The translations under genes were made by a program, and so were the position numbers. Below the pieces are notes generated by a model. That model was given only the letters and a program-made list of their open reading frames with translations. It ran no database searches and was not told where the DNA came from. Of a stretch of DNA of 64,000 bases, positions 33,872 through 44,923 are shown one piece after another. The DNA comes from Knufia peltigerae (lineage: Eukaryota; Ascomycota; Eurotiomycetes; Chaetothyriales; Trichomeriaceae): NCBI GenBank assembly GCA_030247855.1, contig JAPDRN010000038.1, positions 124,001-188,000 on the forward strand, given 5' to 3'. How positions within the stretch are numbered: position 1 is the stretch's first letter; the number at the start of each line of letters is the position of its first letter.

Positions 33872-35021
33872 CTATGATTCCAAGTCACCTGTTGACTTGA
33901 GGTACGGCACTAAATCTTCTCGCACGAACTGCTCCAGACTGTGTAGCTTGACCCCAAGGTCCAGCACTTTTGGGTCAGGCAGCTTCACCCCCGGATACGT
34001 ACCGGTCTCGTTGTACAGATTGAACATGATATCACGGGACTCGTTACCTGTCTTGGGAAGGATGACATATTTGGTAGGAACTCCAGCCACTACTCAATCA
34101 GCCATCGTCACCAAGATCGACCACCAGTCGTGAACCACTCACCTCTTTCGATGGTCGCGCAAACCTCGCTTGGGGTGTGTATAGCATCCATGGCGTAGAG
34201 ATGCTGGTGTAGCAAGTCGGCTCTTTTTGTTTCCCAGTTGTCCAGGACCGCCTTAACAACAGCTGATAGATCTCGTTGGACCCAGAGCATATGCACTACG
34301 TGCCAGTAGCCGTCAGTCGTCAATCAAAACTCATCTCTCAACGCGGAAACGCACGTTTCGTATTTTCTGCGATAATGGGCTGCCTGAATTCTAGGCATTT
34401 GCCATCCTGACTCCTTTTCACGTGTCCTCTGAAGATCATGTTCTCGTAGAAGTTGCCCGTGTAGACGAAAGTAGCAGGAAGCCCGATGCTCTCGATGAAT
34501 GCGTCCACGCGGTGTTTTCCTTCGTAAATCTCACAGCAGACTTTGCCGCCAGATATCTTCAACGAGCTGGGTAGTGTGCTCCATACAAAGCACTGCACCC
34601 CGGCGGCGAGAGCGGCTTTGGCAGCATTCTTGCCCTGCTCTTCCTCACTGGCTGGGTCATCCGTGATGGTCTGGGTCGCCGTCGGTCAATAAGTTATACA
34701 GCCGGACTGATCTACTGACAGAATCATAAAAGTTGGTGACGACAAATGCACCCCAGCATCCATCAAACGCAGCAGGTAACGTTGATGGATCCGTTAAGTC
34801 GCCTCTCACAACCTCTGCCCCAGCATTGGAGAGGCTTCTCGCTCCTGGCGAGCTGGGGTCTCGCGTAAGGGCGCGCACTACATATTGGTCTGGGTACTTG
34901 AGAAGTAGTTTGGCAACAGAACCTCCTGTGTAACCCAATCAGCGATGTCGACCCGGTCAACGTTGAATTGGGGGCAACCTTGGTTCCCAGTGGCCCCGGT
35001 AACTAATATTCTCTTCGCCAT
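33872..35021 (-). CDS. NmrA-like family NAD(P)-binding protein
   Basis: Exons 35021..34979, 34925..34720, 34670..34355, 34295..34143, 34089..33872; 311 residues. The Rossmann motif GATGNQGGSVAKLLL is rebuilt across the first intron, which splits the glycine-rich loop. ALTRDPSSPGARSLSNAGAE and VRGDLTDPSTL, WGAFVVTNFYDS follow, all typical of the NmrA/HSCARG group. These atypical short-chain-dehydrogenase proteins often sense NADP rather than catalyse; some are reductases such as isoflavone reductase. The catalytic YxxxK is not evident. Four of its five exons are under 320 nt. Confidence 0.88.
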
Positions 35022-35788
35022 TGCCAAGTCGACTCTCTCCGGTAGAAGGTAGGTCAGTTTCGATGGATCGTTGAGAGTGTCTGTTGCTCAACAAAGCTTT
35101 AAGACTAGTAACGCAGTATATTCAAACACAAACCTCCTGATTACAAACCTGTTGTTATAAACTGCGGAACGCAACCGTGGAATAGGATGTGACCACCTCT
35201 GCTCTGTTCCATAAACAGTGATAATATCTTCCCCGCCAGCGTGTGGAGAGATATATGCGGAGCAATTGATTGAGAATCCGCTGGTGAATGGCAAGGTATC
35301 CCGTGAGGAGGGATGCGTCGTGTGTCCGTACACCGACAGGAAGTTCAATAGTTCAGTATATCGCGAATCAGTTGGAAGACTGTTGAGGATGGTGAGAGAG
35401 ATGATATGATCCTAATTAGGAATAGCGTATGCTGTGTCCGTGAATCTATCCTCATCTTCTTCAAGTCTGTTCTTTGGAGTCTCACCATTGACAGCGACAG
35501 GTCCGATGAACCAAGCTGCGAAGTCTGGGCAATGCAAGGGTCAGACGGACTTCCGACACTCTGTGAAACTTCGTTCGCCTTCAATCCCAAACACTGGCAA
35601 TGACGTCTACGAACGCGAGTCTCATGCGGCGCAGTTTGCAATGACCGTGTAACAGCCATGTAGGTACCTCTTTTCAACCATCAACCCTCCATGTCTACAC
35701 ATCTATTCTCGACAGGAGTATCCAGATATCTCTATGCCTCTCGGTAAGCTCATAGAGGTATTCTTCTACCTTCTCATCACAGGAAACC
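35022..35788. other. Intergenic, divergent promoter region
   Basis: About 770 bases between the NmrA-like and PEBP genes. No supported gene. Confidence 0.5.
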
Positions 35789-36732
35789 ATGTATTACTGT
35801 CTTCTATCCTGCCTCCTCTTGAGCGCTGCTCCCGCTCTGGCCATTCCACCGCCTGACTTTGGCTTCCCCGAAGCACCAAACCATACCGAGCTTTCCATTA
35901 CCTATCAAGATGGAGGGAAATCAGTCGTGGTTACAGAAGCGGAGCTCTTTGGTGTAGGCAGTAAGTGTGCGATCGGCTGCTATCGCGAATTGCTCACTCA
36001 TAGATGATAGTCGCTGCCAACGAGCCCACCGTTGCCCTCGAGACTGCCAGATACGAGTCGCTTGCAGGCTACAATGGCTCCTACGTCCTCTTCATGGTCG
36101 ATCCAGATGCGAGATACCCCTCGAACCCCAACCTCCGGTTCCTCCTGCACTGGTTACAGACTGATATGACGGCTGCGCCCATGTCATCCGAGGGCACAAG
36201 CCGTCTCATGAATACCACGACCCCACGAGTTCCTTACATCGGGCCTGCTCCTCCTACTAATTCCTCCGCCCATCGTTACCTCATCTACGCTTTCTTCCAA
36301 CACGAAAACTTCTCCTTCCCATCTAGCTTTGAGGGAATCGGTGCTACGAACCGAACGAACTTCAATGTCACAAGATTTCTGGAAGAAACAAACTTGGGTC
36401 AGAGTCCGGCAGCGGCTATGTACTACTATGCCAGCAATGAAACCCAGGTACCGCAAGACTTCACTGCCGCAGGAGGTGGGACATACCCCGGTGGGAATGG
36501 AGATATGATTACTTCTGGCCCTGGTCCCAGTATAATGCCTTCCTCGACCGCTGCGAGTGTTTCGGCTTCTCGGACCGAGTCAAATGAGGCTTCAACGACA
36601 TTAAGCGGCACCGCCAGCTCAACCGCAGCAGGTTCGGCGGCGTCTGCAACAAACACAGGTGCAGCTGGGAAAATGGGTATTGAGTCGGGGGCGTTGTTCG
36701 GTGGAATGATGGCTTTTCTGAATTTGATGTGA
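35789..36732 (+). CDS. Secreted phosphatidylethanolamine-binding-protein-like protein, probable GPI anchor
   Basis: Exons 35789..35960 and 36011..36732; 297 residues. A clear signal peptide (CLLSCLLLSAAPALA) leads into a PEBP fold: SYVLFMVDPDARYPSNPNLRFLLHWLQTDM carries the DPDxP and H-W motifs of the ligand-binding site in pieces, and YLIYAFFQHENF comes later. From about residue 215 the chain is Ser/Thr/Ala/Gly-rich, ending in a short hydrophobic stretch (GALFGGMMAFLNLM), as expected for a GPI-anchored cell-wall protein. Several N-x-S/T sequons fit secretion. The acceptor at 36010 was chosen because it keeps the frame; an earlier AG would not. Role unknown. Confidence 0.85.
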
Positions 36733-37432
36733 TTCGAAGAAAGATTTTGAGCTGATGGTGGTCAGTCTCAGAGCACGCATATATTTATATTGTTATAGGC
36801 CAAGGTGGAATTATTGGTGGACTGTAGGATTGTCCCACCATCTGTACGGAGTCGGCACGAGATATTTACGAATGATCCCAGAAGCTGTGTACCCCGCCAT
36901 GCATTTTCTCCTCCAAAAGCCCGCAACCACTGCGCCCCTCATGAAATTACTTGCTCGGACGGGAGATGTCGGCAAGGAAATGAATTCCCCGTGATGTGCC
37001 CACGATGAATCTCCTCCAGGCACTCCGTGGAGGTATTTGTAGGTATCTGTAGGTGGTCTGAGAGGGTCTCGCTGGTGCGTTTTGCCCGCAGGTCCAATAG
37101 GCGACTATCGGAAGATGACGGTGTTTGGCCGTCACACCACCCAGACCCCGAACACCACACACAACAATGGACTTCTCTCGGACATCAGACCTTTCTAGAG
37201 GTCAGACCCATCTCAGAAGACCGAAAAGGAAAATTGTTATATAATGTGACTCGTGCGGACGGCTTCGAAGAAGCACCTGGTTTATTCTACCTCTTTTTTT
37301 ATCACTTCTTCAAAACATTCCAAACACTGAAACCGAGACACCTGGAGACACTTTTCAGTAAACACTCTACCAATACTTGCAGACATATCTTCAACTATAC
37401 CACTTACATAAGCACAAAACCACCACTCCACA
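36733..37432. other. Intergenic
   Basis: About 700 bases. No supported gene; probably the promoter of the small downstream gene. A pyrimidine/purine-poor CACCTGG..AAACACT leader precedes the start. Confidence 0.4.
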
Positions 37433-37829
37433 ATGAGATCAGCAGTACTCCTATCATCTGCTAGAACGCGACTGGGTCGACCGAGCATCATATCCCGCTC
37501 TCTCTCCACGACGGCTGTCCGTGCCAGACCAACCGCCATCGCGAGAGCCGAGAAAGAGGCCGACCTGAAGAAACACCCAGAGAGCGCCCTGACGCAAGAA
37601 AAGTCGTCCGATCGACCAGGGAATCGACACTGGACGGCAGAAAATGCCACCGTGAGCGAGCAAGATGTATGCCTTAGACCACCAATCCTTGATTCACGTA
37701 TTCGATTGAACCATGGGCAGCAACGAGAACTAACCGTTTGATTTTTTCCCGACGTAGATTCACGCCGATAAAGAAGCCGGACCGAAGGAAGACGTAGCCA
37801 AAGACTCTGAGAAAACCAGTAACATGTAA
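37433..37829 (+). CDS. Small probable mitochondrial protein
   Basis: Exons 37433..37666 and 37758..37829; 101 residues. The N-terminus is a good mitochondrial presequence: no acidic residues in the first 40, many Arg, Ser and Ala (RSAVLLSSARTRLGRPSIISRSLSTTAVRARP). The rest is short, hydrophilic and charged, with many Lys, Glu and Asp. The second exon is only 24 codons including the stop. I do not recognise the family; small fungal proteins of this type are often annotated as hypothetical or as mitochondrial carrier-independent factors. The intron join keeps the frame and uses GTATGC and GACGTAG. Confidence 0.7.
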
Positions 37830-39221
37830 GCAGTGAGCCCGACGACCAAAGTCAACTCAAGTAGGACAGACAGGCAAACAGGCAAGGTGCTTGCTTTCTT
37901 CTTCCGAAATCAGTCTGTCCCGGGCAGAACTAGCAGGATTTGCTGACAATGATCGTGGTAGGTCTAGGCATCCGTTTGGAGACATCAACTTCGGAGCCAT
38001 GGATACGTTATTGTTCTGACCCAGAAGAGATATTGATTGATGATCCTTTTTTTTGCGTATGGAGTTTTGACGGCGCGAGGAAATTGCTGGAGGAAATGGC
38101 AACGACCCGAAAACTCTAGGAGAACGGCGAACGGCTAAGGATGTGCTTCAATTTCTTCTTCGGCAATACTATTGTCTGGGATCAAGTCCTCACGCTTCTG
38201 ATCAATGAACGAAAGTCATGCTGTCGATGTTGGTAGGTGCGAGGACCAGGTAGCATCACACGCAGAGTCCATGTAGCGAGAATGAATAATGCCTCTCAAG
38301 ATCTTCACACATCTCTTTTCACGGTCAGGCATGATTGATACCGCCGAGACTCTCATCGTTCCCTGTGGCAGACATTGGAAGAAAGACCATCCAAATGATT
38401 TCTTTCGTTGCTGGCTACTGTAATGTCTTTCTCAAAAATCAAAATCCTGGCGCCGTCACGTGTCAGCCAGCCAAGCACACGTGAGACCGTGCAATATTCG
38501 ACTTCTACCTATCATGACACCTTGAAGCAGAAGTTCCTCGCGAGAGTAAGCTTCGACAACTCTGTGCGTGTGAGATTTCCTGCAAACAGTTCACGGCTAC
38601 ATAATCCAAAGCACCGGGGCGCGCCATTACACAGACCCAAAAAGCGCGTCTCGATGGGCGTTTTCCACCAAGCCATGTTCCGCCCATACTCATACTTTAT
38701 TCCTTCCGAGACAGCCGTATTGACGAGCGCCAAAGCACTCTCTGGAGACACTCACCGTCGTTCCAATATATTTGGTTGGTCATTCAAGTTGAGTACTCGC
38801 CCAAGTTACCTGGAGCCATGTCTCCCTTCACGTTCGGTGAACACTCTGTACAATGCAACCGTCACAACCTTGGTACCTTGAGAGTGACAACACCCATAAA
38901 AGTGCAGAGCACTCGATCAAATCTCGAGGCACTTACTTTTCTTATAGGCTCGGTCTCATTTCCGCCAACTGCGGGTTCATTCCGGTGTACTCGGGTTGTA
39001 TGTACTCGTACAGTAGGACAAAAGAAGTCCTTACCCCACACTCTATTTACCCCATGGCCATGGATGTCGGTAAGTCAACGAGTGGGTTGTTTCCGCCAGG
39101 ATTGGACATGACAAAAGGGCAAGCCTCCAGAGCCTTGGTGATTTTCATACTGCGAGTACACTGAATTCATTGAGAGTGTCATACATCCGACCTCGTATCA
39201 CTCTAACTAGGTCGCAGGGGC
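37830..39221. other. Long intergenic stretch
   Basis: About 1.4 kb with no gene I can support. Short ORFs on both strands lack family features. Confidence 0.45.
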
Positions 39222-40921
39222 ATGATGTTGACTGATCAACTACTGGCCGAATTGAAAGAACATCCGTATGTGTACTTACTCTATTTGACGGTTGTTCTCG
39301 TCGTCACCAAGGCTCTTTTCAACAGATATGGCCATGGCATCAGCCGCATACCGGGTCCATTCCTGGCATCTTGCACAGATTTATGGCGCGTGTTCGTCGT
39401 ATGGCGGAGACGGCCTGAATTGGAGCACATCAAACTTCATCAACGACATGGACCACTAGTTCGACTTGGTCCGCGAGCAGTATCGGTTTCGGACCCAGCG
39501 GCCATTCAGATCATTTACGCCCTGAATTCTGGGTTCACAAAATCCGAATTCTACCCTGTCCAACAGACGATCGCCAAGGGTCGACGATTGCTGACTCTCT
39601 TTACTTCGACCGATGAAAAGTTCCACGCCAAACTGAGACGAGCCGTCAACAATGCATACGCCATGAGCACGCTGGTGCAATTTGAGCCTCTCGTTGATTC
39701 AACTGTGCTGGAGTTTTTGAATCAATTGGAGAAGAGGTTCGCCGATCGAGCTGGCCCTGACGGAGTTTGTGACTTTAGCAAGTGGCTGCAATACTACGCG
39801 TTCGATGTGATAGGTGAGCTTACCTATTCGAAACGCTTGGGATTCATCGAGAGAGGGGGGGATGTCGACAACATCATCAAGGATTTACAATGGCTGCTCA
39901 ATTACGCAGCAGTGGTAAGTTGAAGATCCGTCTGAACCGTGCAACATGTCACTGAACTTGTTACAGGTCGGTCAACTTCCCATTCTGGATAGGCTATTTC
40001 TCAAAAACCCTCTTCGCCTGACGGCGAGCAAATACAATCTGCTGAACTCGAACTCACCTGTGGTCAACTTTGCCAGGAGCCGAATCGCGGCGCGACCGGA
40101 CGTGGCCGAGGGGAAAGAGAAAATCCCCACGGGGCCTGACGGCAAGCCGGGACGGAGGGATTTCCTGTCAAGATTCTACGAAGCCCATCGCAAAGACCCC
40201 GAGTTCATGACGCACGACCGGGTGCTGGCGGTGACGGTGGCCAACATGTTCGCCGGGTCCGACACGACGGCCATCACCCTCCGTGCCATTCTCTACAACC
40301 TCGTGAGAAACCCGGGCGACATGAAGAAGCTGACGGAGGAACTGAAAGAAGTGCCCGCCAGCGAGGAAGGGTTGTTGGCCTGGAACGACGTGCGAGACCT
40401 GCCGTACCTCAACGCCGTCATCAAGGAGACCCTCCGGTGTCACCCAGCGGCAGGCCTGACGTTGGAGCGGATCGTGCCCGCCGGCGGGGTGACCATCTGC
40501 GGCGAGTTCATCCCCGCCGGGACCATCGTGGGCTGTAACGCTTGGACGGTACACCGAGATTCGCTTTTCGGGGAACAGACCGAGCTGTACCGCCCTCGAC
40601 GGTGGATCGACGCGTCGGCCGAGCAGAAACGAGTCATGGACAATACGATTTTCACGTTCGGTGCAGGGTCCCGAACTTGCATCGGGAAGAACATTAGCTT
40701 GTTGGAGATGTACAAATTGGTGCCGGCACTTTTGCTCAGATTCGAGGTAAGTTCCACCGTTCGATGCTCCCCGATTGAGCCCGCGCACGGAGACTGACAT
40801 GGCACACGTACAGCTCGAACTCGCGGACCCTTCCAAACCCTGGAAGCTCCACAATGCATGGTTCGTCAAGCAAGAGGATTTCAAGGTGCGATTGAGGAGC
40901 AGGAAGAAGAGTCTATCGTGA
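39222..40921 (+). CDS. Cytochrome P450 monooxygenase, pisatin-demethylase-like group
   Basis: Exons 39222..39914, 39967..40746, 40814..40921; 526 residues. An N-terminal membrane anchor (YLLYLTVVLVVTKALF) and proline-rich hinge (IPGPF) indicate the ER. I-helix oxygen-activating motif FAGSDTT, K-helix ETLR, PRRW region and the haem loop FGAGSRTCIG with its cysteine ligand are all present. The overall pattern (HGPLVRLGPRAVSVSDP, YAFDVIGELTYSKRLGF) is that of the fungal CYP clan that includes pisatin demethylase. The second exon is strongly G/C-ending at third codon positions. It stands alone, about 9 kb from the metabolite cluster, with no link to it visible. Confidence 0.93.
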
Positions 40922-41547
40922 TGCTGGGGTGATCTTTGTCTGGGGTGGGAGTTCTTGGTAGATGCGTGCTACTCGCGTTACATGGCTTCGGACCATGTGC
41001 TTCCGTAATGAGTACATACATATCCACGCTTTGTCCGTGTGACTTTTTCCTCTGCGATCTCTAGACCTCACTCTGCGGACATAATATATCCGTGGCATGT
41101 CCATAATACAATGTTCCGCCATTATGATAAATTCTCCCCACGTGATATGACGAAATTCTGATGTAAAAAAAAAGAACTTGCTCCCCCGGAATTTCTAGAT
41201 GATCCGAAGTTGGAGAAATAAATTGATTCATCCAGCGTGAATCGGCAAATATCCGAACCCCTCAATTTTACACCCACTTCGTCCACGTCGCCCGTTCTTT
41301 GCGAGTTGAAACGAGCTACTCTACTGTATCTCCAGAACTGTACGAAAGATAAGGGACAAACATCATCATCGTTGCTCCTCCTTTGTCGTACTGTAAGCAA
41401 CTTTGCCCTTTATTACCAAATATCTCACACCACCCCACTTAAATCCGAACAACCAAAGAACTTGTCGAGAATAAATACCTGACCTGTATCTCCGTATCAC
41501 AAGCTGTGCGTCTTGCCATTGAGAGAGAAAAAACAAAGAAAAACCCC
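40922..41547. other. Intergenic
   Basis: About 630 bases. A/T-rich runs near 41165 and 41400; otherwise probably the promoter and 5' leader of the hydrolase gene. Confidence 0.4.
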
Positions 41548-42754
41548 ATGACTTCACGCCTACGACTCGCTGCCATCACCAAACAGATTTCGTCCGCCGC
41601 CTCCAAAACACAATCCAAAACTTTGGCCAGCATGTCTCACACTCAATCCGCAGCATGTAAGAACACTCGTTTGATCAACATGCAGACGTCTGAGATATAC
41701 AAGTTACTAATCTCCTTTGATTTATAAAAAAACACCAGGCTGCAATACACCGGCAGTAGTTAGCACAGGATATGTGAGTTCTTTCTTTTGAATCCAAAAC
41801 CCAACCCATCATCATCAGCATCAGCATCAGCGACCACAACAAACAGCGCAATTATTATCAATACTGACCTCTACTCTCCAAAGCATGAAAAAGGTCAATA
41901 CATTACCGTGGATGGCATGAAAACTTGTAAGTTTGTGTCCCCCTTGCCCCCCCCCCCAAGGAACCACCAAATATCCTGTCACGCCTACTGAGTTCTTCTT
42001 CCTTCAACAGACACCACCGGTCCTTCCTCTGCGAGCCAGGGAATCTTGGTTGTCTACGACATCTTTGGTTTCTTCTCACAGACGCTTCAAGGGGCCGACC
42101 TCCTCGCCCACTCGGACAAGGACCACCAGTACAAGGTGTTCATGCCGGATTTCTTCGACGGCGAACCGGCCGACATCTCCTGGTACCCCCCACAGACCGA
42201 GGAACACGGCAAGAAGCTGGGGGAATTCTTCCAGACCAAGGCCGCCCCGCCCAAGACGGTCGCCAGGGTCAAGAGTGCCATGGAAGAACTCAAGTCGACC
42301 AACCCGGGCATCAAGGATTGGGGTGTGGTTGGATATTGTTGGGGCGGTAAGGTGAGTACTTTCCCCCTTTTTCCCCTGCCCCAAAATTTAGTCGACCGGA
42401 GAAATCCAAATCACAAAAACTGACAACTCGACCGGTAATTTCCAGATTGTCAACCTGGTCTCGGGATCCGACACGGTCTTCAAGGCCGCCGCGGCGTGTC
42501 ACCCCGCCATGGTGGACCCCAACGACGCGCCCCAGGTGACCATCCCCATGTGCATGATCCCCAGCATGGACGAGGACGAGTCGGAGGTGTCCCAGTACGA
42601 GTCCAAGTTGACCGTCCCGAAGGAGATCGAGTGGTACAAGGACCAGATCCACGGGTTCATGGCGGCGAGGGCCGATTTGGAGGACGAAAAGGTCAGGGCC
42701 GCCTACGAAAAGGCCTACCGGACCCTGCTCAACTTTTTCCACAAGTACTTGTGA
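41548..42754 (+). CDS. Dienelactone hydrolase family protein
   Basis: Exons 41548..41656, 41739..41773, 41884..41926, 42011..42351, 42446..42754; 278 residues. Two small exons (35 and 43 nt) are needed to give the family N-terminus, VVSTGY then HEKGQYITVDGMKTYTTGP. The alpha/beta-hydrolase triad is visible: nucleophile Cys in VVGYCWGGK, Asp in the SMDEDES region, and His in IHGFMAAR. These enzymes hydrolyse dienelactones and related esters; most fungal members have unknown substrates. The N-terminal 27 residues are Arg/Ser-rich and could be a mitochondrial presequence, with Met28 (41629) as an alternative cytosolic start. The second intron contains a CAT/CAG repeat and the third a C-run. Confidence 0.88.
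41774..41883 (+). repeat. Intronic CAT/CAG trinucleotide run
   Basis: This 110-nt intron of the dienelactone hydrolase gene holds a short CATCATCATCAGCATCAGC-type run at about 41809-41833, then a TACTGACC branch point. The next intron has ten consecutive C bases at about 41947. Confidence 0.55.
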
Positions 42755-43443
42755 ACGAGTTTTTTTGCAGGGACACGCCAAAGGGGCGGGACCAGGGAGG
42801 GAAAGTAGGAGTGTTTAAAACTGTCCGGAAAGGAGTGAACCATCTAAAGCAAAACAGATTCGCCTCCCAAGATCGCCAATTGTTTAGTCATTCATCGACC
42901 CATGAATGTGTAACTGAAAAGAAACAATAAACATCCAGCCTATAAGTCGTCACGACCATGCATTTACTCGTAGTCAAAGACGAACCTCGATTCGCTTATA
43001 ATATTCCCCGATACAGTCCAGCGTGACAAGGCTCATGACAGGTTTTGGTAAGCACCAAAACCAAATGGCCAGCAAAAAAGAGTCACGCCACATTCTCCCG
43101 ATAAAATCTGCATACAATTATACAACCACCACTTTTGTTTTAACATCATGTCTATCCATATTTTTTCTTTTTTATCTTCGTACTGAAAAATCTACTTTTT
43201 GGGTCTCCAAAACAGACCACTGTGAACAGTCACCGTCCTGCTTTACGGCATGTTTTCCAACAAAATAGTCACCGAACACACGCATCTCACAATTCTCATC
43301 ATCGACATGGCTCTCTTTAACAGACGGTGCCTCGAATCCCCACTCCACGACCAATCCCGCGGACTAAATCTACATGGCTGAACCATGGCGTCGACAACTG
43401 GCTAAGCATACCACCACTTTGCCACTTCCGCATTCTCATCTCT
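42755..43443. other. Spacer between convergent genes
   Basis: About 690 bases. No supported gene; two 3' ends. Confidence 0.45.
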
Positions 43444-44310
43444 TCAGGTAGTCCTCGCGACTGGCTTCTCCGCCCTCCAAAGGAAGAAAGCACAAATGTT
43501 GACAACCTTGAGCGCCGCAGCCGTCCACAGTGCGCCGGCCAGTCCGACGGAACTATGAGCCCATAGTCCCCCGAAGATAGCGCCGGCCAACAACAGCAGC
43601 GGTGCGGCGGCCCTTCGGTTCCTCTCGACGTTTTGCGTGAGTCCTGCCATCAACAAAGGATCCGAGAACAAGTCGCAATAGATGCTCGTCAGGACAACAC
43701 TCGTGAGACTGTTGTACTGCAGCGCGCGACTGACCACGGCTTGACCGCTGCTCTGGAATGCCACGAATGACAACGGCACCAGAACCTCCCACCGCAACTC
43801 GTTCTCGGACCCTTGATCGATCGTGACCACGACGCCCGCGACGACGACCAGGAGCAACTGGAACCCAAAAGAAGCCATGAGCACCCAGCGCTTCTTGGGG
43901 GAGAAGTAGCGATGGAAGCGGGCAAAACAAAACGACCCGGCACAGAACGAGGCGATGGAGAGGAGCGACCTGATCCATCTCGTGCCCTTGGTCGGCTCGA
44001 TCAGCCCGAGGCCCGTGTAGACGGTGTTGCCGGTCTGCATACTGACAAAGGAACCCCAGATGAAGACGGCCGAGCTGTCGAGCAGACCGGTGATGACGTA
44101 CGAGAGCAACAACAAGAGATCAGCCCATCGCTTGTCAATGTCTTCGGTGAGATACTCGGTCAACGGCACGACGCCATGGGATCCGCGAACCTTGCCGTGT
44201 AGAAGGGGCTGCTCTTCATTGTCCGACGAAGATACTTGGTTGGGTCCAGAGCGAGCATCTCCAGATGACCCGTTGAGAGTGCCGTATCCGTTGGCGGGAG
44301 CCGAGGTCAT
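43444..44310 (-). CDS. DUF1275 (YoaK-like) membrane protein
   Basis: Single exon, 288 residues, ATG at 44310. The hydrophilic N-terminal 60 residues precede about six hydrophobic segments. The DUF1275 signature is clear: SYVITGLLDSSAVFIWGSFVSMQTGNTVY in the first segment, then QSSGQAVVSRALQYNSLTSVVLTSIYCDL in the middle. This family is widespread in fungi and bacteria and has no established function. Long antisense ORFs over this gene arise from its biased third codon positions. Confidence 0.9.
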   Translation of the reverse strand: MTSAPANGYGTLNGSSGDARSGPNQVSSSDNEEQPLLHGKVRGSHGVVPLTEYLTEDIDKRWADLLLLLSYVITGLLDSSAVFIWGSFVSMQTGNTVYTGLGLIEPTKGTRWIRSLLSIASFCAGSFCFARFHRYFSPKKRWVLMASFGFQLLLVVVAGVVVTIDQGSENELRWEVLVPLSFVAFQSSGQAVVSRALQYNSLTSVVLTSIYCDLFSDPLLMAGLTQNVERNRRAAAPLLLLAGAIFGGLWAHSSVGLAGALWTAAALKVVNICAFFLWRAEKPVARTT

Positions 44311-44923
44311 GGTGGTGGACGGCTGGACTGATAGTGCGTCTTGTCGCCGTGGTCCTTATGGCCTGACTTGGAAGTACAATCCTCGTGATCAAGTGACTCG
44401 AATCGAATTGAGATGATCGTGGTTTGTAGCGAGGAAGTGTGACGAGGGAACGGAAAATCCTAGTAGACCAAAGAAGTGGCGCTTGGCGCGAAGCAGGAAG
44501 GCGTAATTCGGGTCGAGGTGCGAGAGTAGGCGAGAAGGGAGAAGAGAGGAGAGAAGATTCGGCAAGCAAGAGAGAGAGAGAGAGAGAAATGGACGAGATA
44601 AACAATCTGCCGGATGGGATTCTTTATGTTGTAACGAGGGAGATTGACAACAATAATGCTGATAGTTGTGACGAAGGGATTGAACGGTTTGGGGTGACTC
44701 TGTTTCTTTCCCCGGTCGATCTCAAAACCCCCCGCATAATCGTTTATCCGGGAGACATCATGACGTCCGCCCCCAGTACATTTTACATATAATACGGAGT
44801 ACTACCTGGGTATCTCTCACCCACAACCCTGAACCATTTACCCCGGCCCTTTTTACATTTTTGTTTCTTGTGCCTTGCTTCTTATCTGAAAAGGATACAC
44901 GAGGACAAAGAAGGTATACTAAG
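44311..44923. other. Divergent promoter region with GA microsatellite
   Basis: About 610 bases between DUF1275 and oxalate decarboxylase. (AG)n run at about 44569-44587 and a TACGGAGTA element at 44793..44801. Confidence 0.5.

Noticed and set aside
38408..38881. Plus-strand ORF of 157 codons
   Set aside because: No recognisable domain, no signal or membrane pattern, and a competing minus-strand ORF; treated as noise.
40168..40884. Minus-strand ORF over the P450
   Set aside because: Antisense to the I-helix and haem regions of a clear P450; repetitive composition from codon bias.
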